NCBI RefSeq assembly: GCF_025751585.1
Contig: NZ_JAOWKX010000003.1
Coordinates: 138,323-202,322 of the forward strand
Direction: 5' to 3'
Source of the DNA: Fluctibacter corallii
GTDB lineage: Bacteria > Pseudomonadota > Gammaproteobacteria > Enterobacterales > Alteromonadaceae
Length of the DNA stretch: 64,000 nucleotides
The first letter of the stretch is position 1, and the number at the start of each line of letters is the position of its first letter. The notes beneath the pieces were generated by a model, which was given only the letters and a program-made list of their open reading frames with translations, did not search any database and was not told the DNA's origin. A program made the translations under genes and the position numbers. Shown in pieces: positions 55,401 through 63,657 of this stretch.

Positions 55401-55495
55401 CTATGTATTTGATTCCCATTTTGCTTCTCTATGTTATGCCTATACAGCATGGCAACCAGCAACAGGAGTGGCAAGGTAAGGCGTTAACAAGCTAG
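52439..55495 (+). CDS. RND-family efflux transporter
   Basis: 1018 aa, the usual RND size, with two repeats of one plus five membrane helices around two large periplasmic loops. GMVIDGAVVVVDNIYYH is the TM4 proton-relay motif, with a single Asp followed by Gly rather than the D-D of AcrB. LCGISVNNSIIFVDVYQR is the matching TM10-11 segment, and EIPGVSKSMVTLFGEQHVTV belongs to the porter domain. It probably exports the cluster product from the periplasm, using an outer-membrane channel encoded elsewhere. 55496-55683 holds nothing I recognise. Confidence 0.88.
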   Translation: MFRLFANNRSSFISLALFLVCFGFYQFLHLPISLYPNTSKPVIKLQMFYKQDIAQFMQFWGEKIETSLKNIKDVELVEGEYRQGKAVYYIHFDWNKDNDEAIRDVGSIAASYQAQLSRELPPFKVGFYNPGSECYLVVDSDKLDADELSHILANKLQPALDEIPGVSKSMVTLFGEQHVTVKIDPLKVAEYKLSIQDVMDIIQIHEFDYALGNLSTQRNGQIAMRVERGIEDMQQIEQITVGKIAGREIKLNEIAEVVFTRSKMSRMLQLDGRNAVAVAVWPKPDANLYQLARAFFTTSEDFVKDIGNITVLNDPSIFIGKAMKAVMFAIFTGMAIASLSVLLFFRSFSKTLVVSLAMPLSLMGAGAIMHFSGVGINLLSLGAMSVSIGMVIDGAVVVVDNIYYHQKRQTGLTTFDAVREVAPSIVASVITTIIVFMPMAFTAPIASALLSDIALVVISIMLFSLFINLIFLPVILSYMPQKQANYGLLGRLIEALLNAWANSYLWCLRHVLQRKLLQLVIIICTVGMGVYSAQLLPTIKQELIAKPKAEIIDVIVGFKKDGLEMRERAQLAETVRQEINSQFGDKIKFAYTDIRANAAYISIHLTSHEVFEQTFADIQAMLKSDEELDLEAMPWITSALAVPDFPALRLLVTEETEQQRRQQLINIQAHFKAHEAVSRVKITPKPQKSTKFALSIQHDVLTNFFPLAEHKQIQEDLADYVGLVIEEKYLAQIEIEGEKLMLYSQVGSELIDQVERIGALPFFYKDKIFHLRDLLDIQETKEWKLYYSRNTQPIYMAEIWLKDSAIESPQQVLETFYQTLPKGQAIPFIVDQPDIVVKEGIDSLLKALALAFALVFLCVHFMFKRVLVGILICAVIPFGIMGAIIALAYFESTLSLNSMLGIIMLCGISVNNSIIFVDVYQRIASRFEHKIDAVVEAAKMRFRAIMVTNMTTIAGLAPLAFGLGSSGKILQPLGISVTFGIAIGTFFTMYLIPILLLYVMPIQHGNQQQEWQGKALTS

Positions 55496-55683
55496 TCTGG
55501 GTGAACGAAGGAAAGAACATGGGGCAAATACCTAGTCTGATCGGTAAGTATACGTGATGTATTGAAGCAGTTAAGCACGTTTAAAAAATTAGTAAGATCC
55601 TGAATATTTCTTAAATCAGACATATATAGGCGAAGTAACAAGTAGGCTGAAAGTAAATGGTAAGCTATCTAACGTAATTTAGA

Positions 55684-55782
55684 ACAGTGCGTCAGCCCAT
55701 GGCTATGTCTCAACCGCCTATCCATTTCGAAGGGCGACTGGATGGTGTTTCAGACGTATACGCTCGGTTCACTGATACATAA
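55684..55782 (+). pseudogene. IS256-family transposase C-terminal relic
   Basis: The frame RTVRQPMAMSQPPIHFEGRL ends at TAA 55780-55782 and matches the C-terminus of IS256-type transposases. It is an inverted copy of the relic at 17924-18010 (about 75% identical over about 90 bp). It lies 18 bp before the right direct repeat of the putative island. Confidence 0.6.
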
Positions 55783-55800
55783 TTCTGAATGTCCTTTGTC

Positions 55801-55940
55801 ACAGGCGTGAATCACGCCTGTGACTTCTCTCCCGTTTTCGCCGAGTTGGCGACAGTACAGAAAATGGTTGGGACAGAGTTAATCAGATTCCCAAAACAAC
55901 ATCGCTATGCATAACACAATCACTTCTGGAGCAAACACAG
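55801..55940 (+). repeat. Right 140-bp direct repeat bounding the ATP-grasp island
   Basis: Matches 35202-35341 in the same orientation. It begins with ACAGGCGTGAATCACGCCTG, which with flanking bases forms a 13-bp inverted repeat (GTCACAGGCGTGA / TCACGCCTGTGAC), and ends within the C-terminal codons of the intact gene at 55879-56235. The hairpin probably also acts as the terminator of that gene. Confidence 0.75.
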
Positions 55941-56235
55941 CCAAGTAAAATAGTCCTTCCAACTGTTCATGCCAATTGAATAGCACTCGAATAAATACTG
56001 CAACATGCGCCAAGATGAGCAAGATAGCCGAAATCAGTACGCCACGTCTGACCCACGATATGCTTATGTTATCTAATACTGAGAGAGTGACGTAAATCAA
56101 TAAGGCGTGCAGTAACGACGTCAGTATTACCCATCCACTCATGCCGATATCGTCTGTATTCAGACCTTGGCTATACAGTGAAAATGTAAACAGGCAAAAA
56201 GCACTCAGCGAACGCAATTGAAAAATTTTTTCCAT
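55879..56235 (-). CDS. Small four-helix membrane protein, 3' end duplicated at 35280
   Basis: 118 aa with four hydrophobic segments, ending FAPEVIVLCIAMLFWESD. No family is recognised. Its last 20 or so codons recur at the far end of the ATP-grasp island, which makes its 3' end the likely insertion target. The start has only a weak ribosome site (AAAAGA). Confidence 0.65.
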   Translation of the reverse strand: MEKIFQLRSLSAFCLFTFSLYSQGLNTDDIGMSGWVILTSLLHALLIYVTLSVLDNISISWVRRGVLISAILLILAHVAVFIRVLFNWHEQLEGLFYLAVFAPEVIVLCIAMLFWESD

Positions 56236-56330
56236 GATTCTTTTATTTAGCGCCTCCTTTGCGCGTGATTAAGTAGGATGTGCTATCTACACCTTATACT
56301 GAGTGAGCATCCTCGACTGTACTCTAATTG

Positions 56331-56594
56331 TTATCTTTGTTTTTCCATACCGACATAAAAGCATGCTATGTAGCAGATAGATAAGGGTGCAGCTAAGGTC
56401 ACATATAGTACGATGACAAAAGGTGAGCCGCCTTGCGGGCCAGAAAAATGCAGCTCATAAATATGTATTACGGTGACACAAATAAATGGAACTGCTGCAA
56501 TAAGTAAGCACTTTTTCTTCCCTCGCTTACCGAGAGTAAACCCGATACATGACATAATTAAGCACAAAAGCAGGACGATTAGCATACCCAGCAT
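56331..56594 (-). CDS. Small three-helix membrane protein
   Basis: 87 aa with hydrophobic segments near 1-20, 28-46 and 60-80 and a basic loop (GKRGKKK). AAGGA lies 7 nt before the ATG. No family is recognised. It may be co-transcribed with the membrane-protein gene at 55879-56235, 95 bp downstream. Confidence 0.6.
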   Translation of the reverse strand: MLGMLIVLLLCLIMSCIGFTLGKRGKKKCLLIAAVPFICVTVIHIYELHFSGPQGGSPFVIVLYVTLAAPLSICYIACFYVGMEKQR

Positions 56595-56667
56595 GAGTGA
56601 TCCTTAACATATGTAGCATGTTGTTATCCGATTAACCATACAGCCCGCATTGATTCAGACATCCCCT

Positions 56668-56850
56668 TCATACGTAGCCTACTTTAACGTTTTCTTTGCG
56701 AAGACGTAAGTCTAGTTCTTTGTAAAGATGTAAAGCCTCGATGTGAGAGGCGAATGTAAGGTAAAAATCAGCGCTTCTTATTCTTGAGTAGCCTAATAAT
56801 GCCGGTATACAGATAATGCGCATAATACTGAACCCACTTAATATGAACAT
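56668..56850 (-). CDS. Possible 60-aa protein
   Basis: An ATG preceded by AGGA at suitable spacing, a hydrophobic N-terminus and a charged tail (LYKELDLRLRKENVK). No family is recognised; short length makes it uncertain. Confidence 0.35.
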   Translation of the reverse strand: MFILSGFSIMRIICIPALLGYSRIRSADFYLTFASHIEALHLYKELDLRLRKENVKVGYV

Positions 56851-56932
56851 TGTTCCTGTGAGATATGCGACAACTTATCAAAACTAAGGCAGTGCCGCGA
56901 GGCGCGGCACGATAGCTTATTGCAAGTGGGCG

Positions 56933-58330
56933 TTACAAGTGACGCTCAGCAAAGTCGGCCAGTCGGCTTCTTACCACGCCGTCTAAATTCAGGGTTGCGC
57001 TGCCTGAAAAGTTTTTAAACTTTTCAACTAAATAGGTGAGTCCAGACGTGACGGCACTTAGATAGTTGCTGTCTATTTGAGCCAAATTGCCGCTACAAAT
57101 CAGCTTGGTACCTTCCCCGCATCGGGTGATAATGGTTTTTAGCTGAGAGGCCGTTAAATTTTGCGACTCATCGAGGATAACGATTGCGTTTTGAATGCTT
57201 CTGCCTCGCATAAAGTTTACTGATTTAAACTGGATATTGGCTTTTTCCATGATGTAATTCATCGAGCCTTTCACATTTTCATCATTTTTATGCAGCACTT
57301 CTAAGGAGTCTGTAATCGCTGCCAGCCAAGGGGCCATTTTCTCTTCTTCTGTGCCGGGCAAGAAACCGATAGATTCTGCAATTTCTGGCGTGCTACGGGT
57401 CACAATGATTTTGTCGTACATGTTTTTCTCTACCACCATTTCTAGTGCGGCGGCCAGTGCCAACAGCGTTTTCCCGCTGCCCGCCGGCCCCGTTAAAATC
57501 ACTAGGTCTATATGGGGATCAAGTAAGGCATGCAGTGCCATCGCTTGCGGGACGTTTTTCGGATTGATACCCCACGCATGGCGCGACATTAAGCGCTCAA
57601 CGCCTAAATCGAGTATTTCGAGGCTGTCTTCATTGATAGATTCCACTAAACCTGCAAACTCGCCACTCTCATCGAGGATAAACTCGTTGATGTAAGCTTC
57701 AGGCAAAATGTTTTTGGCAATGGTGTGCACGGTGTCGCGCCCTTCAGCGCGGCTTTCTACGCTTTTGACCCTTTCCCAAAAGCGCCCCTCGAAAGTGTGG
57801 TATCCCTTTGATAAATACTTAATATCGCTAATGAGCTGGTCGGTTCGGTAGTCTTCAACATGGGCAAGGCCCGCGCCTTTTGCTTTTAGGCGCATATTGA
57901 TGTCTTTAGTGACAAGTACTACTTGCCCAGGCGACTTTTGCTCTTGCAGGTACAGCGCCGCATTAATAATGCGATTGTCATTTTCGTTGCTAGTAAATAC
58001 GTGATGATCTTCGGGTAATTCTAAATCAGAAAAAATGGAAAATTTTCCCGAAGGGGCGGTGATACCCGAGCCCCGGCCTGCCAACGTCACGCCCTCGGTC
58101 ATTTGTTCGGGTGTCGCATCATGCAGCACATCTTCCATGGAACGTATGGAAATTCTGGCATCTCTCGCCACATCTTTTTTACTGTCTTTGATGTAATCTA
58201 ATTCTTCAAGGACGGTCATGGGAACGACAACATCATGTTCTTGGAAAGAGAGAAAGGCGAGGGGTTCGTGGAGAAGAATATTCGTATCTAAAACGTAGGT
58301 TTTCGTTTCGTTGGCTTTTTTTCTTGGCAT
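56933..58330 (-). CDS. PIN-PhoH fusion protein (PhoH2 family)
   Basis: 465 aa. The N-terminal PIN nuclease domain has KTYVLDTNILLHEPLAF and conserved acidic residues (VLEELDYIK, DARISIRS). The C-terminal PhoH ATPase carries Walker A LTGPAGSGKTLLALAAAL and Walker B IVILDESQNL. PhoH2 proteins are ATP-driven RNA helicase-ribonucleases. It is monocistronic, divergent from rapA across about 245 bp. Confidence 0.92.
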   Translation of the reverse strand: MPRKKANETKTYVLDTNILLHEPLAFLSFQEHDVVVPMTVLEELDYIKDSKKDVARDARISIRSMEDVLHDATPEQMTEGVTLAGRGSGITAPSGKFSIFSDLELPEDHHVFTSNENDNRIINAALYLQEQKSPGQVVLVTKDINMRLKAKGAGLAHVEDYRTDQLISDIKYLSKGYHTFEGRFWERVKSVESRAEGRDTVHTIAKNILPEAYINEFILDESGEFAGLVESINEDSLEILDLGVERLMSRHAWGINPKNVPQAMALHALLDPHIDLVILTGPAGSGKTLLALAAALEMVVEKNMYDKIIVTRSTPEIAESIGFLPGTEEEKMAPWLAAITDSLEVLHKNDENVKGSMNYIMEKANIQFKSVNFMRGRSIQNAIVILDESQNLTASQLKTIITRCGEGTKLICSGNLAQIDSNYLSAVTSGLTYLVEKFKNFSGSATLNLDGVVRSRLADFAERHL

Positions 58331-58575
58331 CCGTTACTCCGGCATTCGTTGCACGATTTCGTTCGGCCCACATTGGCACACTGAAAGCGTGGCCGCTGGC
58401 CCGACATCCAAGTTCGTACTGACACTATATTGAACAATTTGTACAGTACTTAGTCTCACAATAAACCACTTTTCCCAGTTTATCATCTACTTTTATTCAA
58501 AGTAGTCACGAATAGTATACAATTGCGCGCCCCGCAGCGGTCTCGCGGGAAAGTCAATTGAGCTACGGAGAACAC

Positions 58576-61404
58576 ATGTCAGGTAATCACGAAATTGCGT
58601 TGGGTCAGCGATGGTTAAGTACGACTGAAACTGAACTCGGTTTAGGTACCATAGTCGGAGTAGATGAAAGAAGTGTGAACATTCTTTTTCCTGCTACCGG
58701 AGAAAGTCGAAATTATGCACGTCGTTCGGCGCCTTTATCGCGAATTACCTTTGATATTGGTGAATCAGTAAAGTGTCATGAAGGCTGGAGCTTGGTAGTA
58801 GACTCCGTATCAGAAGAGAAAGGGCTGTTATCCTACACAGGCTCGCGTTTAGACACAAAAGACGTTGTCACCCTAAAAGAAACGTTTATTGATCATAATT
58901 TTCAGCTTGCTCAACCAGAGAAACGCTTGCTAGCAGGGCAAATTGACCACCCTAAATGGTTTGGTTTGCGTGAGGCGTGTTTTACCCATCAGTATGCACA
59001 TGCGACGTCGTCAATGCTGGGATTTGTGGGTGCGCGCGTCGATTTGATTCCTCATCAGCTGCACATTGCTGCGGAAGTAGGACGTAGATATGCGCCACGG
59101 GTATTGCTGGCCGATGAAGTCGGTTTAGGTAAAACCATTGAAGCCGCCCTGATCATCCATCAGCAGCTATTAACTGGGCGCGCTCAGCGTGTGCTGATTG
59201 TGGTGCCATCTAGTTTGGTGCATCAGTGGTTGGTGGAAATGCTTAGACGTGTCAATTTAGCTTTTTCTATCTTTGATGAAGCGCGTTGCCAGGCCATGGC
59301 TGGCGAGGCCGGGAATCCGTTTGAAGATGAGCAATTGGTGTTATGTAGTCTCGATTTTCTTACTCACAATAGTCAATACTACCAGCAGGCAATGGATGCC
59401 AGCTGGGATTTAATGGTGGTGGACGAAGCCCACCACCTTACATGGTCAGAAGGTCAGCCATCACAAGAATATACCGTGGTTGAAGGGTTGGCGAATGCCA
59501 CTAAAGGGGTGTTACTGCTTACTGCTACGCCTGACCAATTAGGTCATGAAAGCCATTTTGCGCGTTTGCGCTTGCTCGATCCTGCTCGTTTTCATGACTA
59601 TCAAGCCTTTGTTGCTGAAGAAAAACACTATAGTGAGCTTGCGAGTGCGATTGAACCCTTGCTCGCGGGTGACACTTTGAGCGATACCCACATTCAGGCT
59701 ATTTCCCATTTTGCTGGTGATGAGATGCCTGAAGACATTAATAGCTTGGCAGATGAAGCAAAAGATGCCCTGATTCACACGTTGTTAGATCGTCATGGTA
59801 CAGGGCGGGTGCTATTTCGTAATAGTCGAGCTGGTATTGAAGGGTTTCCTACGCGGCATTTACATACCTATCCGTTACCAATGCCATCAACTTTCAGTGA
59901 CGAGATATATGAAGAGACACCGCTGGAATTACGCTTAGCACCGGAGCGTATGCCTGAGTTTGTAGAAAATTGGACGCAATTTGATCCTCGTGTAGATTGG
60001 TTGATTGAAAAACTCGATATGCTCAAAGGCGAGAAGGTCTTAATGATTTGCTCAAAAGCACACACGGCGTTGCAGTTATCAGAGGCACTGCGGGTGAAAT
60101 CAGGCATTCGAGCCAGCGTTTTCCATGAGGGAATGTCGATTGTTGAGCGGGATAAAGCTGCAAACTACTTCGCGCAATCAGAAGACGGTGCACAGGTTCT
60201 GATATGCAGTGAAATTGGCAGTGAAGGACGTAACTTCCAATTTGCTCATCATCTTATTTTCTTCGATTTGCCCATGGTGCCAGATTTGTTAGAGCAACGC
60301 ATTGGCCGACTAGATCGCATCGGACAAACCGAAAACATTCAAATCCACGTGCCGTTTTTCCATGACACGGCGCAAGAAGTATTGCTGAATTGGTATCACC
60401 GCGGGTTGAATGCCTTTGAACAAACGTGTCCAACAGGGTTGACGGTGTTTGAAGAAACGTGTGAAGAGCTGTTTATGGCGCTTCTGGCACCGAAACACCA
60501 TGAAGCCGTCGAAGCGCTGATTCAAAAAACGGCTGGTTTACACGCTGAGTTAAAAGCGCAACTGGAGTCAGGTCGAGACAAGTTACTTGAGCTAAATAGT
60601 TCAGGTAAAGGGCGTGTTGAGGGCTTTTTGTCTGAGATTCTGGATGCTGAGCAGTCACCCACGCTAGAACGCTTTATGACGCGATTATTCGATGTGGTAG
60701 GCGTTCTGCAAGAAGAAAAAGATGACAGTTGCTATTTGCTTCGTCCTACCGAGTCTATGCATACCCAACTGCCGGGGCTTGATGAAGAAGGCATGACTAT
60801 TACCTATGAGCGCAGTACGGCTACAGCGATGGAGCATGTTCATTTCTTTAGTTGGGATCATCCAATGGTACATCATGCCATGGATATGATTCTAACCGAC
60901 GTTGTGGGTAAAAGTGCTATCGGGCTGGTGTCTGACAAAACATTACCTGCCGGTATATTCTGGGTAGAGTGTTTGTTCACGGTGTCTGGAAAAGGGCAAA
61001 AGCAGCTACAACTTCCACGCTTTTTGCCCGCTACGCCTGTGCGTGTCTGCATTGATGCAAAAGGTCAGGAAACCGACAGAACATTTGAATATCTGAAGAA
61101 GGTCAATAATAAGATTGCTCAGCAATTAACGGGCGCTTTGCGCGGGCAAATTGAACAGGCCTTAACAGTGGCTGACAGTATGGCCAAAACTAAAGCGGAT
61201 AGCATCAAAGAAGCGGCCAGAGAGCGCATGCAGGCCTCGCTTGGCGCTGAATTAACACGTTTACAAGAATTGAAAAAGGTGAACCCATCGGTACGTGAAG
61301 AAGAAATCACCTTCTTAACCAACCAGATTGACGGCCTACAGAGCTGTATTAATGATGCCACGGTTGTGCTTGAAGCCGTTAGATTAGTTGTGAACAATCC
61401 ATAG
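58576..61404 (+). CDS. rapA: RNA polymerase-associated ATPase RapA (HepA)
   Basis: About 942 aa from the ATG at 58576, which has ACGGAG 5 nt upstream; the TTG at 58558 would add 6 residues. N-terminal Tudor-like domains (GQRWLSTTETELGLGTIVGV) precede SWI2/SNF2 helicase motifs LLADEVGLGKTIEAAL (I), VVDEAHHL (II), LLTATP (III) and QRIGRLDRIGQ (VI). RapA recycles stalled RNA polymerase. The length is close to the E. coli protein (968 aa). rluA follows after 8 nt, the same order as in E. coli. Confidence 0.96.
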   Translation: MSGNHEIALGQRWLSTTETELGLGTIVGVDERSVNILFPATGESRNYARRSAPLSRITFDIGESVKCHEGWSLVVDSVSEEKGLLSYTGSRLDTKDVVTLKETFIDHNFQLAQPEKRLLAGQIDHPKWFGLREACFTHQYAHATSSMLGFVGARVDLIPHQLHIAAEVGRRYAPRVLLADEVGLGKTIEAALIIHQQLLTGRAQRVLIVVPSSLVHQWLVEMLRRVNLAFSIFDEARCQAMAGEAGNPFEDEQLVLCSLDFLTHNSQYYQQAMDASWDLMVVDEAHHLTWSEGQPSQEYTVVEGLANATKGVLLLTATPDQLGHESHFARLRLLDPARFHDYQAFVAEEKHYSELASAIEPLLAGDTLSDTHIQAISHFAGDEMPEDINSLADEAKDALIHTLLDRHGTGRVLFRNSRAGIEGFPTRHLHTYPLPMPSTFSDEIYEETPLELRLAPERMPEFVENWTQFDPRVDWLIEKLDMLKGEKVLMICSKAHTALQLSEALRVKSGIRASVFHEGMSIVERDKAANYFAQSEDGAQVLICSEIGSEGRNFQFAHHLIFFDLPMVPDLLEQRIGRLDRIGQTENIQIHVPFFHDTAQEVLLNWYHRGLNAFEQTCPTGLTVFEETCEELFMALLAPKHHEAVEALIQKTAGLHAELKAQLESGRDKLLELNSSGKGRVEGFLSEILDAEQSPTLERFMTRLFDVVGVLQEEKDDSCYLLRPTESMHTQLPGLDEEGMTITYERSTATAMEHVHFFSWDHPMVHHAMDMILTDVVGKSAIGLVSDKTLPAGIFWVECLFTVSGKGQKQLQLPRFLPATPVRVCIDAKGQETDRTFEYLKKVNNKIAQQLTGALRGQIEQALTVADSMAKTKADSIKEAARERMQASLGAELTRLQELKKVNPSVREEEITFLTNQIDGLQSCINDATVVLEAVRLVVNNP

Positions 61405-61412
61405 GAGAGGGT

Positions 61413-62075
61413 GTGGCGTTACTACATTATGCGCCGCCGATGTCGCCTTATCTGACGATTCTCTATCAAGATGACGACATTGTGGTGTTAGACAAACCGA
61501 GTGGGCTATTGAGTGTGCCTGGAAAAGCCCTTGAGCATAAAGACAGTCTGCAAGGACGAGTGCAACGGGTATTGCCCACCGCAACCGTTGTTCATCGACT
61601 TGATATGGCGACATCAGGGGTGATGGTGATGGCGTTGAATAAAGACGCACATCGCCATATATCACGGCAGTTTGAGCTTAGACAAACCGCGAAACGTTAT
61701 CGTGCGCGGGTGTTTGGCGAGGTGGCTGAAAATAGCGGCGAAATCGACTTGCCGCTTATTTGTGACTGGCCGAACCGCCCAAAACAAATGGTAGACTTTG
61801 AGCGGGGAAAACCGGCTAAAACCCGGTGGTGGAAAGTTCATGCAACAGCGCGTGAAACACTGGTGGATTTGGAGCCTGTAACAGGACGTTCTCATCAATT
61901 GCGGGTACACATGCTTAGCTTAGGGCATCCAATCTTAGGGGACAGGTTATACGCCCACGAAGACGCACTTGCAATGGCACCACGACTACAACTGCACGCG
62001 TGTATGTTGTCGTTTAGTCATCCTCGTTCTGGTGATACGTTAACCTTCGAGTCTGACTGCCCGTTTTCACTTTAG
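61413..62075 (+). CDS. rluA: Dual-specificity 23S rRNA U746 / tRNA U32 pseudouridine synthase
   Basis: 220 aa, colinear with E. coli RluA, including LYQDDDIVVLDKPSGLLSVP, the catalytic HRLDMATSG and LPLICDWPNRPKQ. It starts at GTG with GGAGAGG just upstream. The rapA-rluA pairing is conserved in gammaproteobacteria. Confidence 0.95.
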   Translation: MALLHYAPPMSPYLTILYQDDDIVVLDKPSGLLSVPGKALEHKDSLQGRVQRVLPTATVVHRLDMATSGVMVMALNKDAHRHISRQFELRQTAKRYRARVFGEVAENSGEIDLPLICDWPNRPKQMVDFERGKPAKTRWWKVHATARETLVDLEPVTGRSHQLRVHMLSLGHPILGDRLYAHEDALAMAPRLQLHACMLSFSHPRSGDTLTFESDCPFSL

Positions 62076-62145
62076 TTAGTGATAAATTGACCGATAAACT
62101 GGTAAGCAAAGCCGCGTGAATCAGCATTAACAAGAGGAGGCAGAT

Positions 62146-63117
62146 GTGTTTTTAAAACGTATGCTACTGCTAATTTGCCTTTTTTGGATGTCTTGCCTGC
62201 CCTCTCAGTCGCAAACTGTAGGTCATGAGAGCGCAATGAACTTTGATGTTGAGCGCGCGTTATTTCAAGGTGAGTATAAAACGCTGCTTGCGGGTGAGCG
62301 GGAATTTATTGCTGTGATCCGTGAGGGGTATAAACCGATCAACCAAGGCATTGCCATTTTACTTGGAGACATTGGCGAGAATCCGCTTAACGGCAACAGT
62401 TTGGCACGCATGTCGCCCAATCTGAACCGCTATGGTTATACGACAGTGTCTGCGTCATCGCCGTTTTGGGATATGTATGGCATACCTAAAGGGTTTGGCC
62501 AAAACCAACAGGAAAATACTGATTCTCAAGCTGCGGCTGCGCCCGCGCCCGCATCAGACGAAGAACAAACCGCCGTAACAGAACAAACCGAAAGTGCTAA
62601 AACAGACAACACCAATGCTCCATCTGAATCTAGTAATCCTGAGCCTGAACACCCTCGCGCGGTGGGCTCGTTGTTAGACATCGCTCAATCAGATGCCCAT
62701 AAACAGGCGTTGAGTTTACAGGTTCAAGCCATTTTGAATGCCACAGAAGAATATACGGGGTTTCGCTTAATCATTGCTCGTGGCACAACTGCTGCGGTGA
62801 TGCTGTCATTATTGAATGAAGAGGCGATACCTTTGCCTGATGCTTTTGTGGCAGTTAGCCCGTTCTGGCCAGAGCGTGAAGGCAGCTTAGCGCTAGTTGA
62901 GGATATGGCACAAACATCGGTACCCGTGCTGGATGTATATTCGCAATGGGACAACCCATGGAGCTTAGCATTTGCCGAACACCGAAATATTGCTGCCAAT
63001 AAGGCACTAAAACTTCATTACCGTCAACGAGAACTGCCCGGTCAGCGAATCGATCATGAACAATTTGAACTTTTGAGCAAAGCGATCTATGGTTGGTTAA
63101 CGAGTATGGGATGGTAA
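62146..63117 (+). CDS. DUF3530 exported protein
   Basis: 323 aa with a signal peptide (MFLKRMLLLICLFWMSCLPS). An alpha/beta-hydrolase-like core is interrupted at about 125-170 by a low-complexity Ala/Glu/Pro/Ser stretch. Segments such as GIAILLGDIGENP, IIARGTTAAVMLSLL and ISPFWP-like VAVSPFWPER follow the DUF3530 pattern. The function is unknown. It starts at GTG with GAGGAGG upstream. Confidence 0.75.
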   Translation: MFLKRMLLLICLFWMSCLPSQSQTVGHESAMNFDVERALFQGEYKTLLAGEREFIAVIREGYKPINQGIAILLGDIGENPLNGNSLARMSPNLNRYGYTTVSASSPFWDMYGIPKGFGQNQQENTDSQAAAAPAPASDEEQTAVTEQTESAKTDNTNAPSESSNPEPEHPRAVGSLLDIAQSDAHKQALSLQVQAILNATEEYTGFRLIIARGTTAAVMLSLLNEEAIPLPDAFVAVSPFWPEREGSLALVEDMAQTSVPVLDVYSQWDNPWSLAFAEHRNIAANKALKLHYRQRELPGQRIDHEQFELLSKAIYGWLTSMGW

Positions 63118-63242
63118 ATGAGAAGGATCCGCATTTGCACTAATCCTTTTCCAATTCAATCGTTTATTACTCCCAAGCCTTAACGCAAGGCGTTTTCAGC
63201 GAATCGAGACTATACTTGAGCCATTAAGTTTGGTCTTTTTAT

Positions 63243-63578
63243 GTGGTAGTAAAGTTGAACGTACAGAGTTTTATAAAGCGAAAATCGAAGCAACTCCCTT
63301 TTTATGTTCGTGGATTTTGGGAACAGCGAATTCCCTACACGGAAGTCGATCTGTATTTCTGGGACACCATGGAGGAATGGGCTCAAGTGATCGACAAAGA
63401 ACATGAACCCTATAGCCAAAAAGAGCGTGTGTTCTGGCACTTACTTCATCAACTGCACTATTGGCCTGAACAAAAACTACTGAACGACCCGTATCTCAAA
63501 GACGAATTAACCACCTGTATTGACTATTTAGAAGGTGAAGGAGAATATCCTTTAGATTGTATTGGCATTCGCCCTTAA
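63243..63578 (+). CDS. Conserved-looking hypothetical protein
   Basis: 111 aa, aromatic-rich and acidic (FWEQRIPYTEVDLYFWD, FWHLLHQLHYWPEQ). No family is recognised and no membrane segments are seen. The start is uncertain: GTG 63243 or the nearby TTG 63255, neither with a clear ribosome site. Confidence 0.6.
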   Translation: MVVKLNVQSFIKRKSKQLPFYVRGFWEQRIPYTEVDLYFWDTMEEWAQVIDKEHEPYSQKERVFWHLLHQLHYWPEQKLLNDPYLKDELTTCIDYLEGEGEYPLDCIGIRP

Positions 63579-63657
63579 ATTATCTCTCTGATTTTATTGA
63601 TTAACATCGCCATACATGATCCAATTGCTTTATGTGTAACTGGCAGTAGATTTTCTT

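Larger units (their letters stand above)
35202..55940. mobile_element. Putative 20.7-kb genomic island carrying the ATP-grasp cluster
   Basis: Bounded by 140-bp direct repeats at 35202-35341 and 55801-55940. It contains the TSUP/LysR pair, the two-arm ATP-grasp locus and an IS256 relic next to the right repeat. The right boundary falls in the 3' end of an intact small membrane-protein gene and the left repeat holds only its 3' fragment, so the ancestral arrangement would join 35201 to 55801. No integrase or transposase of its own is visible, so mobility would be past or supplied in trans. Confidence 0.5.

Noticed and set aside
37360..55495. NRPS or PKS cluster
   Set aside because: No adenylation, condensation, ketosynthase or carrier-protein sequence is present in any frame I read.
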